NCBI GenBank assembly: GCA_944325145.1
Contig: CALYDL010000006.1
Span: forward strand, 1-64,000
DNA length: 64,000 nucleotides
Reading direction: 5' to 3'
Source: Candidatus Gastranaerophilales bacterium
GTDB lineage: Bacteria; Cyanobacteriota; Vampirovibrionia; Gastranaerophilales; Gastranaerophilaceae
The position numbers and the translations under genes are program-made. This document shows positions 27,558-36,062 of the stretch, piece by piece. The notes under the pieces are model-generated. The model was given only the letters and a program-made list of their open reading frames with translations. It ran no database searches and was not told the DNA's origin. Numbering within the stretch: the stretch's first letter is position 1; each line of letters starts with the position of its first letter.

Positions 27558-28802
27558 ATGAATACAATGATATCTGAAGAAATAAAAACAACAAAAGGAA
27601 CAATAGTATCACCAAAAGGATTTTTAGCTCAAGGAATTCATTCAGGGGTTAAAAAGGCAAAACTCGACCTTTCTCTTATTTATTCAAAAAAAACTGCGCT
27701 TTGTTCTGCTGTTTATACAACAAACATCGTTAAAGCGCCGCCACTTTTATGGTGTGAAAGCTTAACTAAAAATAATAATAAAATTCAAGCAATTGTTGTA
27801 AATAGCGGCAACGCTAATTCCTGCACAGGGGATAGGGGCTATAAGGATGCGGTTTTAATGGCGCAAACTGCAGCTGAATGCTTAAATATTGAAAAAGAAA
27901 GCGTTATGGTTACAAGCACAGGTGTTATCGGCGTATATTTGCCTATGGAAAATATTGTTTCAGGCATTAAAAAATTGGTGCCGACATTGGCCGATACAGA
28001 AGAAGCAGGCATTAATTGCGCAACGGGCATTTTAACAACAGATACGTTTTTAAAAAGCATAACCGTTGAATTTGAAATAAATGGAACACCTGTTAAAATT
28101 TCAGGCATTGCAAAGGGATCAGGCATGATTCACCCCAATATGGCAACAATGCTCAATTTTATTACAACAGATGCAAACATTGAAAAAGAACTTCTGGATA
28201 AAGCTTTTAAATCAAATATTTCAGACACCTTCAATATGATAACGGTTGATGGCGAAACAAGCACAAATGATATGGCAGTTATTTTAGCAAATGGTTGCGC
28301 TAATAACCCAATTATCAATAAAGAAGATGAAAATTATGAAAAATTTAAAAAAGCACTTCATATAGTTACAGAAGAACTTGCAAAAGATATAGTTAAAGAC
28401 GGCGAAGGCGCAAGCAAATTTTTAGAGTGCAAAATTAATGGTGCCAAAACAAAAGATGACGCCAAAATTTTAATTAAAGCAATTTTAAATTCCAACTTGG
28501 TAAAAACCGCATTTTTTGGGCAAGACGCTAACTGGGGCAGGGTAATTTCTGCTATGGGCGCATCAGGCGTTAAATTTAACCCAGATAAGGTTGATATTAA
28601 ATTTAAAAGCAAAACGGGCGAAATTGAACTTTATAAAAAAGGAAAGCCGCTTAATTTTGATGAAGAATTTGCAATTGATGTTTTAAAAGAAAGAGAAATT
28701 CAAATTTTAGTTGAAATGAAAGAAGGTGTAGCTGAAGCCACAGGCTGGGGCTGCGATTTGAGCTATGATTACGTTAAAATTAACGCAGAATACAGAAGCT
28801 AA
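27558..28802 (+). CDS. argJ: bifunctional glutamate N-acetyltransferase/ornithine acetyltransferase
   Basis: Moves the acetyl group from N-acetylornithine to glutamate, so acetate is recycled and no separate N-acetylglutamate deacetylase is needed. The self-cleavage site is visible as GMIHPNMATMLNFI, where the Thr of ATML becomes the nucleophile of the beta chain. AVVNSGNANSCTG and DGEGASKF fit the family. I start at ATG 27558 because AAAGGGAAA precedes it; a TTG at 27543 is in frame but poorly placed. With argJ present, the operon encodes the cyclic arginine pathway. Confidence 0.94.
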   Translation: MNTMISEEIKTTKGTIVSPKGFLAQGIHSGVKKAKLDLSLIYSKKTALCSAVYTTNIVKAPPLLWCESLTKNNNKIQAIVVNSGNANSCTGDRGYKDAVLMAQTAAECLNIEKESVMVTSTGVIGVYLPMENIVSGIKKLVPTLADTEEAGINCATGILTTDTFLKSITVEFEINGTPVKISGIAKGSGMIHPNMATMLNFITTDANIEKELLDKAFKSNISDTFNMITVDGETSTNDMAVILANGCANNPIINKEDENYEKFKKALHIVTEELAKDIVKDGEGASKFLECKINGAKTKDDAKILIKAILNSNLVKTAFFGQDANWGRVISAMGASGVKFNPDKVDIKFKSKTGEIELYKKGKPLNFDEEFAIDVLKEREIQILVEMKEGVAEATGWGCDLSYDYVKINAEYRS

Positions 28803-28816
28803 GGAGAAAGTTATAA

Positions 28817-29677
28817 ATGCAAAAATATATAGAAAAAGCAAGTGTTTTAATCGAGGCTATGCCTTATTTAAACGAATTTCACGGTAAAACCGTTGTTATA
28901 AAATTTGGCGGTGCCGCTATGGTTGATCCCCAAATTAAAAAATCTGTTATAAGGGATATTGCCTTTATGAAAATGGTTGGAATTAACCCTGTAATTGTCC
29001 ATGGCGGAGGGCCTGAAATTAATGAAGCATTGAAGCTTCAAAAAATTGAGCCCAAATTTGTAAACGGTTTAAGGGTAACAGACCCAAACACCATGAAAAC
29101 AGTTGAAACAGTTTTATCAGGCAAAATTAATAAAGCCTTGGTTTCAGAATTTCAAAAAAACAATGTTTCTGCCGTTGGTATTTCAGGCAAAGACGGGCTT
29201 TTAATTGAAGCAAAGAAAAAAGAAGGTGAAGTTGACCTTGGGCTTGTTGGCGACATTACAAACATCAACACAAAAATTATTGAAAGCTTACTTGCTTCAG
29301 ATTTTGTTCCTGTTATTTCACCTGTCGGTTCTGATAAAGAAGGAAATACATTTAATATAAATGCAGACATTGCAGCATCAGAGATTACAATTAAATTAAA
29401 TGCCGCAAAGCTTATTTTCTTAACGGATTCAAACGGCGTTTTATTTAAAGAAGATGATGAAAATTCAGTTATATCGGAATTAATTCCTGATGAAATTAAG
29501 CTTTTAATTGAAAACGGAACAATTAAAGGCGGCATGATTCCAAAAGTTAATTATGCAACAAAAGCGGTTAAAAATGGCGTTAATTCCGTTCACATCATAA
29601 ACGGTAAAATTTTACACTCACTTCTTTTGGAAATTTTTACAAAAGATGGTATCGGCACAATTATAGAGGAATTCTAA
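28817..29677 (+). CDS. argB: acetylglutamate kinase
   Basis: Phosphorylates N-acetylglutamate with ATP, normally the feedback-controlled step. The 286-residue amino-acid-kinase fold shows VVIKFGGAAMVD, IVHGGGPEIN, and later NINADIAASEI and TIKGGMIPKV. An N-terminal ~20-residue extension before the core (YIEKASVLIEAMPYL) is like the arginine-sensitive type, which supports allosteric control by arginine; that is inference. The stop overlaps the argD start by one base. Confidence 0.95.
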   Translation: MQKYIEKASVLIEAMPYLNEFHGKTVVIKFGGAAMVDPQIKKSVIRDIAFMKMVGINPVIVHGGGPEINEALKLQKIEPKFVNGLRVTDPNTMKTVETVLSGKINKALVSEFQKNNVSAVGISGKDGLLIEAKKKEGEVDLGLVGDITNINTKIIESLLASDFVPVISPVGSDKEGNTFNINADIAASEITIKLNAAKLIFLTDSNGVLFKEDDENSVISELIPDEIKLLIENGTIKGGMIPKVNYATKAVKNGVNSVHIINGKILHSLLLEIFTKDGIGTIIEEF

Positions 29678-30867
29678 TGAATAATTTTGAAGAATTTGAT
29701 AAATATGTAATGACAACATATAAAAGGTTTCCTGTTTCTTTTGAATATGGAGATGGAATTTATTTATACGATGAAAACAACAAAAAATATCTTGATTTTA
29801 CTGCAGGAATTGCAGTAAATGCACTTGGTTACGGCAACAAAAATTATATAAATGCACTTTGCAATCAGATTAATAAAATTAATCATTCATCTAATTTATA
29901 CTATATAAAACCGCAAGGGGAACTTGCAAAATTATTAAGCGAAGTTTCGGGCTTAGACAAAGCATTTTTCTGCAATTCAGGAGCCGAAGCAAACGAAGCA
30001 GCCTTAAAACTTGCAAGAAAATATGCATATATAAATAATAAAGGCAATAAAATTATTGCAATGAAAAATTCTTTCCATGGCAGAACAATTGGTTCTCTAA
30101 CTTTAACAGGGCAAGAAAAATATCAAAAAGCGTTCAAACCCTTAATGGGAAATGTTGAATACGGGGAATTTAACAACCTTGAAAGTATTGAAGAATTAAT
30201 GAATAACGATGTTTGTGCCGTTATTGCAGAATGCATTCAAGGTGAAGGCGGCATAATTCCAATGGAAAAAGAATTTTACCTTGGTTTAAGAAAACTTTGC
30301 GATAAACATAATGCACTTTTAATTATAGATGAAGTTCAAACAGGAATTGCAAGAAGCGGTGAATTTTTTGCTTTTCAAAATTATGCAAAAAATTACGAAG
30401 AAGCCCCCGATATTATTTGCCTTGCAAAAGGTTTAGGAAATGGTGTTCCAATCGGCGCAATTGCAGCTAAAGAAAAAGCGGCAAATGCTTTTGAACCATC
30501 AGACCACGCTTCAACCTTTGGCGGCAATTTTATTTCAACGGTAGCCGGAATTGCAACAATAAAAGAAATTTTAAACCTTGATTTGGTTCAAAATGCAAAA
30601 AATGTGGGCGCTTATTTGTATCAAAAATTAAGCGAATTAAAGCCCTTAATTAAAGATGTTAGGGGAATGGGGCTTATGATAGGTGCTGAAATTGAAGGAA
30701 ATACAAGTGAAATTATTCAAAAATGCCTTGATAACGGGCTTTTAATTATAGGGGCAGGCAAAAACACAATAAGGTTTGTTCCGCCTTTAATTATTACAAA
30801 AGAAGATGTTGACCTTGCAATTGAAATATTTAAAAAAGCTGTAATAAAACAAAAAGCGGCCGTATAA
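29677..30867 (+). CDS. argD: acetylornithine aminotransferase
   Basis: A PLP-dependent class III aminotransferase of 396 residues that makes N-acetylornithine. Motifs are GIAVNALGYGN, FCNSGAEANEAALKLAR, SFHGRTIGSL, IIDEVQTGIARSG, and CLAKGLGNGVPIGA with the PLP Lys. It is the last gene of the operon. Its stop codon falls inside the loop of a strong terminator. It can also work in lysine or proline-linked pathways in other species, but the context fixes it here as ArgD. Confidence 0.94.
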   Translation: MNNFEEFDKYVMTTYKRFPVSFEYGDGIYLYDENNKKYLDFTAGIAVNALGYGNKNYINALCNQINKINHSSNLYYIKPQGELAKLLSEVSGLDKAFFCNSGAEANEAALKLARKYAYINNKGNKIIAMKNSFHGRTIGSLTLTGQEKYQKAFKPLMGNVEYGEFNNLESIEELMNNDVCAVIAECIQGEGGIIPMEKEFYLGLRKLCDKHNALLIIDEVQTGIARSGEFFAFQNYAKNYEEAPDIICLAKGLGNGVPIGAIAAKEKAANAFEPSDHASTFGGNFISTVAGIATIKEILNLDLVQNAKNVGAYLYQKLSELKPLIKDVRGMGLMIGAEIEGNTSEIIQKCLDNGLLIIGAGKNTIRFVPPLIITKEDVDLAIEIFKKAVIKQKAAV

Positions 30868-30878
30868 GCCGCTTTTTT
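30851..30878 (+). terminator. intrinsic terminator of the arg operon
   Basis: Stem AAAAAGCGGC (30851-30860), loop of seven bases holding the argD stop codon, and GCCGCTTTTTT (30868-30878). The final codons of argD form the 5' arm. Confidence 0.85.
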
Positions 30879-30884
30879 ATTAAA

Positions 30885-31037
30885 ATGGCAATTATACTTG
30901 TTATTTGTTTTTTATTATTTGCTATGATAAAAATAAATCCGCTGATACATACAATTAAACAATACAAAGGAAAATTACCCGCTTTTTCACCAAAAGCGGC
31001 TGCAAGCGAATGTGATGTTTTTGTAAAGCAATTTTAA
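30885..31037 (+). CDS. possible 50-residue small membrane protein
   Basis: A short frame from ATG 30885 to TAA 31035-31037 encodes a protein with one hydrophobic N-terminal helix (MAIILVICFLLFAMI) and a hydrophilic, basic remainder (QYKGKLPAFSPKAA). The composition is unlike random AT-rich DNA and looks like a small single-span protein. Against it, no Shine-Dalgarno is seen, it sits right after the arg terminator, and no promoter is evident. It is below the size limit of most gene callers. No family recognised. Confidence 0.35.
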   Translation: MAIILVICFLLFAMIKINPLIHTIKQYKGKLPAFSPKAAASECDVFVKQF

Positions 31038-31057
31038 AATAAAAATTGGTTTAATTT

Positions 31058-31130
31058 TGGAGCGTAGGGGATTCGAACCCCTGACCCCGACACTGCCAGT
31101 GTCGTGCGCTACCAACTGCGCCAACGCCCC
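31058..31130 (-). tRNA. tRNA-Ala (anticodon GGC)
   Basis: On the minus strand the cloverleaf runs from 31130 to 31058: acceptor GGGGCGT with ACGCTCC, including the G3-U70 pair that marks alanine tRNAs; D-arm GGCGCAGTTGGTAGCGC; anticodon loop CTGGCAG with anticodon GGC; T-arm GGGTTCGAATCCC. No CCA is encoded. TTGCAA (31166-31171) and TATTAT (complement of 31144-31149), 16 bases apart on the minus strand, could be its promoter. Confidence 0.95.
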
Positions 31131-31197
31131 AAAAGTAATATTTATAATATCATAAAATTGCACCCTTGCAAGGTTTGCGGCTCATTTTATTTATAAA

Positions 31198-31226
31198 TTG
31201 CCTTCAAAGTATAAAACAGCTATAAT
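31198..31226 (+). promoter_or_regulatory. sigma-70 type promoter of the AIM24-family gene
   Basis: TTGCCT (31198-31203) and a perfect TATAAT (31221-31226) are 17 bases apart, about 50 bases before the ATG. Confidence 0.6.
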
Positions 31227-31275
31227 TTTGAAATTAAATAAAAAAAGCTATGTTTTTAACTAGGAGGTGTGAAAA

Positions 31276-32220
31276 ATGAAATGTAATTATTGCGGAGCTG
31301 AATTGCAAGATGGTTCTACTATTTGCAATCAATGCGGTGCACAGATGAGTGAAGCTGAAAACAAATTTTTAAAACAAGTTAATGTTTCACAAAATGCCAA
31401 TATGAAGGCAATTAAATCTTTGGGAAAATATACAGTCTATGAACACCAACAAGATTTAAGCTGTGATTATAACTGTATGAATGAATATTTTGCAAAAGAA
31501 ATGAACGTTAAAAAAAGACAAGTTTTAATTACTTTGAATAACAATTCGGCAAAAGTTCAATCAGGTGCAATGCAATGGATGTTTGGCGATGTTGAAAGCG
31601 AAACAGGTTTGGGTTCAGGAATAAAAGCTGTCGGCAATTTATTGAAGGGTGCCGTTAAGAGCATGGTTACAAGCGAATCTGCTGTAAAACCTTTATACAA
31701 AGGGCTTGGTTTAGTTATGTTGGAACCAACATACAAACATATTATTTTAGAAGATGTTTCATCTTGGGGAGATGGAATTGTTATAGACGACGGTTTGTTC
31801 CTTGCATGTGATGCGCAATTAAAAGAACATGTTATATTGAACAGCAAAAGCATTTCAACCGCTTTTGCAAACAAAGGCATTTGGAACTTATCATTATCAG
31901 GCGAAGGTGTTGCGGTTTTGGAATCTCCTGTACCAAGAGAAGAATTAATTGAATTTAATTTGAATAACGACACCTTAAAAATTGATGGCAGCATGGCTAT
32001 TGCTTGGTCAAAATCTTTGGAATTTACCTGCGAAAGGTCTTCTAGGTCCTTAATTGGTTCCATGATGAACAAAGAAGGTTTGGTTAACGTATATAGAGGA
32101 ACCGGCAAAGTCTTAATGGCACCTATTGTTAAGGGAACATTAATGAATGAAGGCATTAACCCTGTTGCAAACGCCAAAAAAGGAATTTTGGACGGATTCC
32201 AAACATCTATTTCAGATTAA
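31276..32220 (+). CDS. zinc-ribbon AIM24 (DUF124) family protein
   Basis: The first ~25 residues form a zinc ribbon with two C-x2-C pairs (CNYCGAEL and CNQCGAQM). The remaining ~260 residues fit the AIM24/TIGR00266 beta-sandwich family, with MQWMFGDVE, YKGLGLVMLEPTYKHIIL and VYRGTGKVLMAP. AIM24 proteins are widespread in bacteria but have no settled biochemical role; the mitochondrial namesake affects membrane organisation. A TAGGAGGTG site lies eight bases before the ATG. It is monocistronic, with its own promoter and terminator. Family confident, function unknown. Confidence 0.85.
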   Translation: MKCNYCGAELQDGSTICNQCGAQMSEAENKFLKQVNVSQNANMKAIKSLGKYTVYEHQQDLSCDYNCMNEYFAKEMNVKKRQVLITLNNNSAKVQSGAMQWMFGDVESETGLGSGIKAVGNLLKGAVKSMVTSESAVKPLYKGLGLVMLEPTYKHIILEDVSSWGDGIVIDDGLFLACDAQLKEHVILNSKSISTAFANKGIWNLSLSGEGVAVLESPVPREELIEFNLNNDTLKIDGSMAIAWSKSLEFTCERSSRSLIGSMMNKEGLVNVYRGTGKVLMAPIVKGTLMNEGINPVANAKKGILDGFQTSISD

Positions 32221-32227
32221 TAATTGT

Positions 32228-32268
32228 AGTGCTAAGAGCTGAATTAAGATTTAGCTCTTAGCACTTTA
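32228..32268 (+). terminator. hairpin terminator after the AIM24-family gene
   Basis: A perfect 13-bp stem, AGTGCTAAGAGCT (32228-32240) with AGCTCTTAGCACT (32253-32265), then TTTATAAATTT. The T-run is imperfect but stem strength is high. It may act in both directions, since the next gene converges. Confidence 0.65.
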
Positions 32269-32285
32269 TAAATTTTGCAATTTAA

Positions 32286-32900
32286 TTAACGCACATTAAA
32301 GTATAAGAACAAATCTAATATACCTATTATCAATATTGTTATTATAGGTGCACAAACGTTATGCGTATCTATAATGTTAATTGACGCAAAAACAGCTGCC
32401 AGGAACCAAGCAATTGTAATTATCAAGCTTATTATTATATTTATTCTGGATAATGAATATCTTCCGGCTCCAATTATAGAGGTATCAATATCTTTTTCGT
32501 CAAATGTAGTTGAGTACAATTTTCCGTATTTATATTTTTCTAAAATATTAATCCATCTTTCCCAGTTTTCTTGCCAATATTTAGAACCTCTATTGGCTAA
32601 ATACCATGCAAATGACAGAAAACTTCCTAATATGCAAACTATAGTAACAAAGAAAAATTTATTAATTATCGGATAAGAAATAAAGTCTTGCTCTAAATTT
32701 AGTATTGCAAAAGGTGCATAAAATGCCAAGGCAATGAATCCCCAAAAATACAAGGCTCTTTGCCAATAAAGTTTAATTTCAAAATCTCTAGTTTCCCAAG
32801 CTTTATCAATGGCATTTTTTATTTTTTCAATTTCGTCATTATTGCTTTTGTTAAAATCAAAGTTTTCTTGTTCCAATAATTCTAATAAATATTTTTCCAT
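32286..32900 (-). CDS. RipA-like integral membrane protein
   Basis: A 204-residue protein with about four membrane helices: ALYFWGFIALAFYAPFAI, FFFVTIVCILGSFLSFAWYL, a third around SRINIIISLIITIAWFLAAV and a C-terminal APIITILIIGILDLFLYF. The block AWETRDFEIKLYWQRALYFWGF and the WYLANRGSKYWQENWE segment are like the RipA octameric membrane protein family, named from Francisella, whose mechanism is unknown. This family call is from memory of motif order and is moderate. It is convergent with the AIM24 gene and lies downstream of the tRNA-Met repeat region. Confidence 0.65.
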   Translation of the reverse strand: MEKYLLELLEQENFDFNKSNNDEIEKIKNAIDKAWETRDFEIKLYWQRALYFWGFIALAFYAPFAILNLEQDFISYPIINKFFFVTIVCILGSFLSFAWYLANRGSKYWQENWERWINILEKYKYGKLYSTTFDEKDIDTSIIGAGRYSLSRINIIISLIITIAWFLAAVFASINIIDTHNVCAPIITILIIGILDLFLYFNVR

Positions 32901-32992
32901 TTTGTTTGTTGCACATTCTTCAAATATTACAAATCAATGTTTATTGTAGCAAAAACTTGTTTGCATTGCAAAAAACATGTTCATAGAAATAG

Positions 32993-33345
32993 GCATTAAA
33001 AAATAGCAAGGGATGCCAGACTCTTAGGCGAAAAGCTTGCTTTGAGCCTTAGAGGTCGGTATATCGAGAAACGTATGAAAATCGGGAGTGAAACGACCTG
33101 ATTTTCAAGTTTTGAGATTGAGATGTAATCTCGACCTTTGTTGAGAATATATTTTTAAGCATTAAAAAATAGCAAGGGATGCCAGACTCTTAGGCGAAAA
33201 GCTTGCTTTGAGCCTTAGAGGTCGGTATATCGAGAAACGTATGAAAATCGGGAGTGAAACGACCTGATTTTCAAGTTTTGAGATTGAGATGTAATCTCGA
33301 CCTTTGTTGAGAATATATTTTTAAGCATTAAAAAATAGCAAGGGA
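32993..33345. repeat. 166-bp tandem direct repeat on the 3' side of tRNA-Met
   Basis: Two identical 166-bp units begin at 32993 and 33159, with a third, 21-base start at 33325 that runs into the tRNA. Each unit contains the complement of the tRNA's 3' end (AGCAAGGGA) at the same offset. On the tRNA strand each unit has a T-stem-like GGTCGAGA, then hairpin-forming inserts, then CCCTTGCT. Inverted repeats inside the unit include CTCTTAGGC/GCCTTAGAG and AAAATC/GATTTT. No coding frame was seen. Confidence 0.9.
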
Positions 33346-33409
33346 GAGATTCGAACTCTCGACCTCACGGGTATGAGCCGTGCGCTCTCACCAACTGAGC
33401 TACCTTGCC
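33336..33409 (-). tRNA. tRNA-Met (anticodon CAT)
   Basis: The minus-strand cloverleaf runs from 33409 to 33336: acceptor GGCAAGG with CCTTGCT, D-arm GCTCAGTTGGTGAGAGC, anticodon stem CACGG/CCGTG with loop CTCATAC, T-arm GAGAGTTCGAATCTCTC. The paired first base (G1-U72) is not the unpaired initiator form, so this is an elongator Met tRNA, or tRNA-Ile2 if C34 is modified to lysidine. No CCA is encoded. Both ends run into tandem repeats made of its own sequence. Confidence 0.92.
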
Positions 33410-33640
33410 ATTTAAAGTTTTATATTATTCAATTGTCAATTGGCTCAGTTGGCTCAGCGCACGGGGCGCTCTCACGATACTTTGTTTTGTTCGCAAGCTC
33501 ACAAAAGGAGCTACCTTGCCATTTAAAGTTTTATATTATTCAATTGTCAATTGGCTCAGTTGGCTCAGCGCACGGGGCGCTCTCACGATACTTTGTTTTG
33601 TTCGCAAGCTCACAAAAGGAGCTACCTTGCCATTTAAAAC
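33397..33640. repeat. 111-bp tandem direct repeat on the 5' side of tRNA-Met
   Basis: Units begin at 33397, 33508 and 33619 (the last is partial), with an exact 111-bp period. Each begins with GAGCTACCTTGCC, the complement of the tRNA 5' end. On the tRNA strand the copies read GGCAAGGTAGCTC, then a 32-base insert where the tRNA has AGTTGGT, then GTGAGAGCGC: a D-loop replacement. The insert can form a hairpin through TTTTGT/ACAAAA. An inverted D-arm copy (GGCTCAGTTGG, GCGCACGG) follows on the plus strand. Confidence 0.9.
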
Positions 33641-33715
33641 TTTATTAAATTTTCAATTCATTTTCCATGAACAAAATTATTATTTCAAAAACATAAAATT
33701 TTATCAAGCTAAAAG

Positions 33716-34300
33716 TTATAAAACTCCTTTAGTTGATGGAACATCGTTTTGCTTATCAGGGTCAATTTCAATCGCAGCTTTCAATGCTCTTGCAAAAGCT
33801 TTAAAAGAGCATTCTATAATATGGTGTGTGTCAAAGCCGTCTAATTTTTTAATATGAAGGGTTATAAGCGCATTTTGTGCAAAGGAATTATAAAAATGCG
33901 GCAATAAAACTGTTTCAAAATCAGAAGTTTTTTCATCTTCTAAATTAATATCAACTTTTGAATATGCCCTGCCTGAAATGTCGATTGCACATAAAATCAA
34001 AGCTTCATCCATAGGTAAAATTATACTGGAATATCTTTTTATTCCTTTTTTATCTTCTAAAGATTCAATAAAGGCTTTTCCCAATGTAATTGCAATGTCT
34101 TCAATTATGTGGTGCGAATCGCCATCTAATGATTTTGCATTTAATTCAAGGTCAAAATTTCCATGGTATGTGAATTGTTCAAGCATATGGTTTAAAAAAT
34201 TAAAACCCGTTGAAATATTATATTTCCCGCATCCTTTGGGGTTAAATTTTAGTGAAATTTCTGTTTCTTTTGTGTTTCTTGTTTTTTCAATTATTTGCAT
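33716..34300 (-). CDS. hisB: imidazoleglycerol-phosphate dehydratase
   Basis: Catalyses the sixth step of histidine synthesis, a Mn-dependent dehydration. The 194-residue monofunctional form has NHMLEQFTYHG, DGDSHHIIED and DGFDTHHIIE, the paired His motifs that bind metal, and LPHFYNSF. There is no phosphatase domain; that activity may be in the adjacent HisC fusion. Its ATG overlaps the end of that gene by ten bases, so the two are coupled. Confidence 0.94.
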   Translation of the reverse strand: MQIIEKTRNTKETEISLKFNPKGCGKYNISTGFNFLNHMLEQFTYHGNFDLELNAKSLDGDSHHIIEDIAITLGKAFIESLEDKKGIKRYSSIILPMDEALILCAIDISGRAYSKVDINLEDEKTSDFETVLLPHFYNSFAQNALITLHIKKLDGFDTHHIIECSFKAFARALKAAIEIDPDKQNDVPSTKGVL

Positions 34301-36039
34301 AAAACATCCTTTGCTAAAAATTTTTCAATAATTTCATCAGGGTTTTGAAAAACGCTACTTGCGCCAAATTCAATTAATTTTTCTTTTGTTTCATTAATGC
34401 TTTTTGCATTTGGCGGAATTATACCAAACCTTTTAACATTTGCCCTTTTGCCTGCTTCAATGTCATCTACTGTATCTCCAAAATAAAAAATATCAGAATA
34501 AAGGCAGCTTTTTTTAATTATCTCTAACCCCAATGGGCTTGGTTTTGGGTCGTTTGGAACATCTTCATTACAAATAAAGAATGAAAAATATTTTTTAATA
34601 TCATAATTTATAAGTGAATGAAAAGCTTCTTCTCTTGGGCGCCCTGTAAAAATGGCACAATCATAATCAGCTTTTATTTTTTCAAAGAAATTTTTATCAA
34701 AAACAATTTCTTCATTATCAATTAAGCCTTTTTGGCCAATATTTTCAGGGTTAAAGAAAAGGTTTTGAAAAACTTCCGTTATTTTTTCATATTCAACGTT
34801 GATACCATTTTTTATAAGAAGATATTCTGTTACCTTCCAATCGTTTGACATGCCGCCCATATTTTTAACAGCTTGAATTTCTTCATCACCTATGGGTTTT
34901 CCTGCAAAATGTTCAAAAGTTTTTTTAATTGCTGCTCTATAAGAGTTATGAACATCAAATAAAACGCCATCCATATCAAAAACAAGCAAGGGTTTTATTT
35001 TTAAAACTTTTAAAAATGTATCGATATCTTCTTCTTTTGGAGCTGTAATTCTAAAGTAGCCTTTAAGCTCGCCTGTTTTAAAATATTTAACTTTTATATT
35101 GTTATTTAAAAGTTTTTGGTAAATAAAATCTCTTTTTTCGCCAAAATCAACCAAAATAAAGTTTGCTTCAGTGTTTATTGCATTAAAGCCAAGGGCTTGA
35201 ATTTCACGATAAAGTCTATCTCTTGAATTTTTAATTTTTTGAATTGTTCTATTAAAATATTCAAGGTCAGATAATGCGGCTAAACCTGCAATTGCAGCAG
35301 CAGCATTTACATTGTATGGCGATGTAACTTTTTTAATTTGTTCAATAACATTTTCATTTGAATAAATATAGCCTAGCCTAAACCCTGCAAGTGCAAAATC
35401 TTTTGAAAAAGATTTTAAAATAACAAGATTATCAAATTCTTTTACCAAAGAATAATATTCCATCTTATCAATTTTTGAAAAGTTGATATAAGTGCAATCT
35501 AAAACAATTAATTTGTCTTTATAATTTGAAAGCAATTTTTTAACTGTTTCAATTGGAACAATTTCGCCTGTCGGGTTATTTGGGCTTGTTATATATATAA
35601 TTTTTGTTTCTTTTTTAATATTTTGAATGTAATCATCATATGTAAAATTCCATTTTATTTTATATGGAATTTCACGGAATTTTGCACCAATTGCATTCGT
35701 ATATAAAATTGGCATTGAAAAAGTTGGCGAAAATGATAAAACTTCATCACCCTCTTCTAAATATGTATTTAAAACGGCATTTATTGCTTCATCGCACCCG
35801 TTTGTTAAAATAAAATTTTCTTTTTTGGCACTTGTAAGTTCTGCAAGTTTATTAATTAATTCGCCATAAGCAGGGTAAAATTTAATTTTATCAACTTCAA
35901 AATTTCTTATTGCGCAAATAACGGCATCAGATGGCCCGTATGGGTTTTCGTTTGAATCAAGTTTTAAGTCAAACTTAGTGTAAAATTCATCTATTGAATA
36001 TGGTTCAATGTTTGCTAATGTTTTTTTCGGTTTAATCAT
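34291..36039 (-). CDS. hisC: histidinol-phosphate aminotransferase fused to a HAD phosphatase
   Basis: Residues 1-345 are a class II PLP aminotransferase like HisC: LDSNENPYGP, TNGCDEAINAV, TSPNNPTGEIV, KSFSKDFALAGFRLGYI with the PLP Lys. From about residue 349 a HAD-IA hydrolase follows: LLVFDMDGVLFD with the nucleophile and general acid Asp, FTGRPREEAF, and FGDTVDDIEAGKRA. HisC makes histidinol phosphate and the next step is its dephosphorylation, so the HAD part is a good candidate for histidinol-phosphatase; this is inferred. The usual HisC is ~350 residues, so the second domain is a true fusion. It precedes and overlaps hisB. Confidence 0.88.
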   Translation of the reverse strand: MIKPKKTLANIEPYSIDEFYTKFDLKLDSNENPYGPSDAVICAIRNFEVDKIKFYPAYGELINKLAELTSAKKENFILTNGCDEAINAVLNTYLEEGDEVLSFSPTFSMPILYTNAIGAKFREIPYKIKWNFTYDDYIQNIKKETKIIYITSPNNPTGEIVPIETVKKLLSNYKDKLIVLDCTYINFSKIDKMEYYSLVKEFDNLVILKSFSKDFALAGFRLGYIYSNENVIEQIKKVTSPYNVNAAAAIAGLAALSDLEYFNRTIQKIKNSRDRLYREIQALGFNAINTEANFILVDFGEKRDFIYQKLLNNNIKVKYFKTGELKGYFRITAPKEEDIDTFLKVLKIKPLLVFDMDGVLFDVHNSYRAAIKKTFEHFAGKPIGDEEIQAVKNMGGMSNDWKVTEYLLIKNGINVEYEKITEVFQNLFFNPENIGQKGLIDNEEIVFDKNFFEKIKADYDCAIFTGRPREEAFHSLINYDIKKYFSFFICNEDVPNDPKPSPLGLEIIKKSCLYSDIFYFGDTVDDIEAGKRANVKRFGIIPPNAKSINETKEKLIEFGASSVFQNPDEIIEKFLAKDVLCK

Positions 36040-36062
36040 AACAAAATAATATCATAATAACC

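Noticed and set aside
31557-32177. 206-residue minus-strand frame inside the AIM24-family gene
   Set aside because: It is a shadow of the real gene in the opposite strand, with no ribosome site.
32993-33640. Integrative element attachment sites (attL/attR) at tRNA-Met
   Set aside because: Units are only 166 and 111 bp, no integrase gene is near, and both tRNA ends are duplicated with loop changes, which simple site-specific integration does not produce.
33373-33857. Long plus-strand frames across the tRNA-Met repeat region
   Set aside because: They arise from the 111-bp tandem repeats read through tRNA sequence and have the same peptide repeated; no ribosome site.
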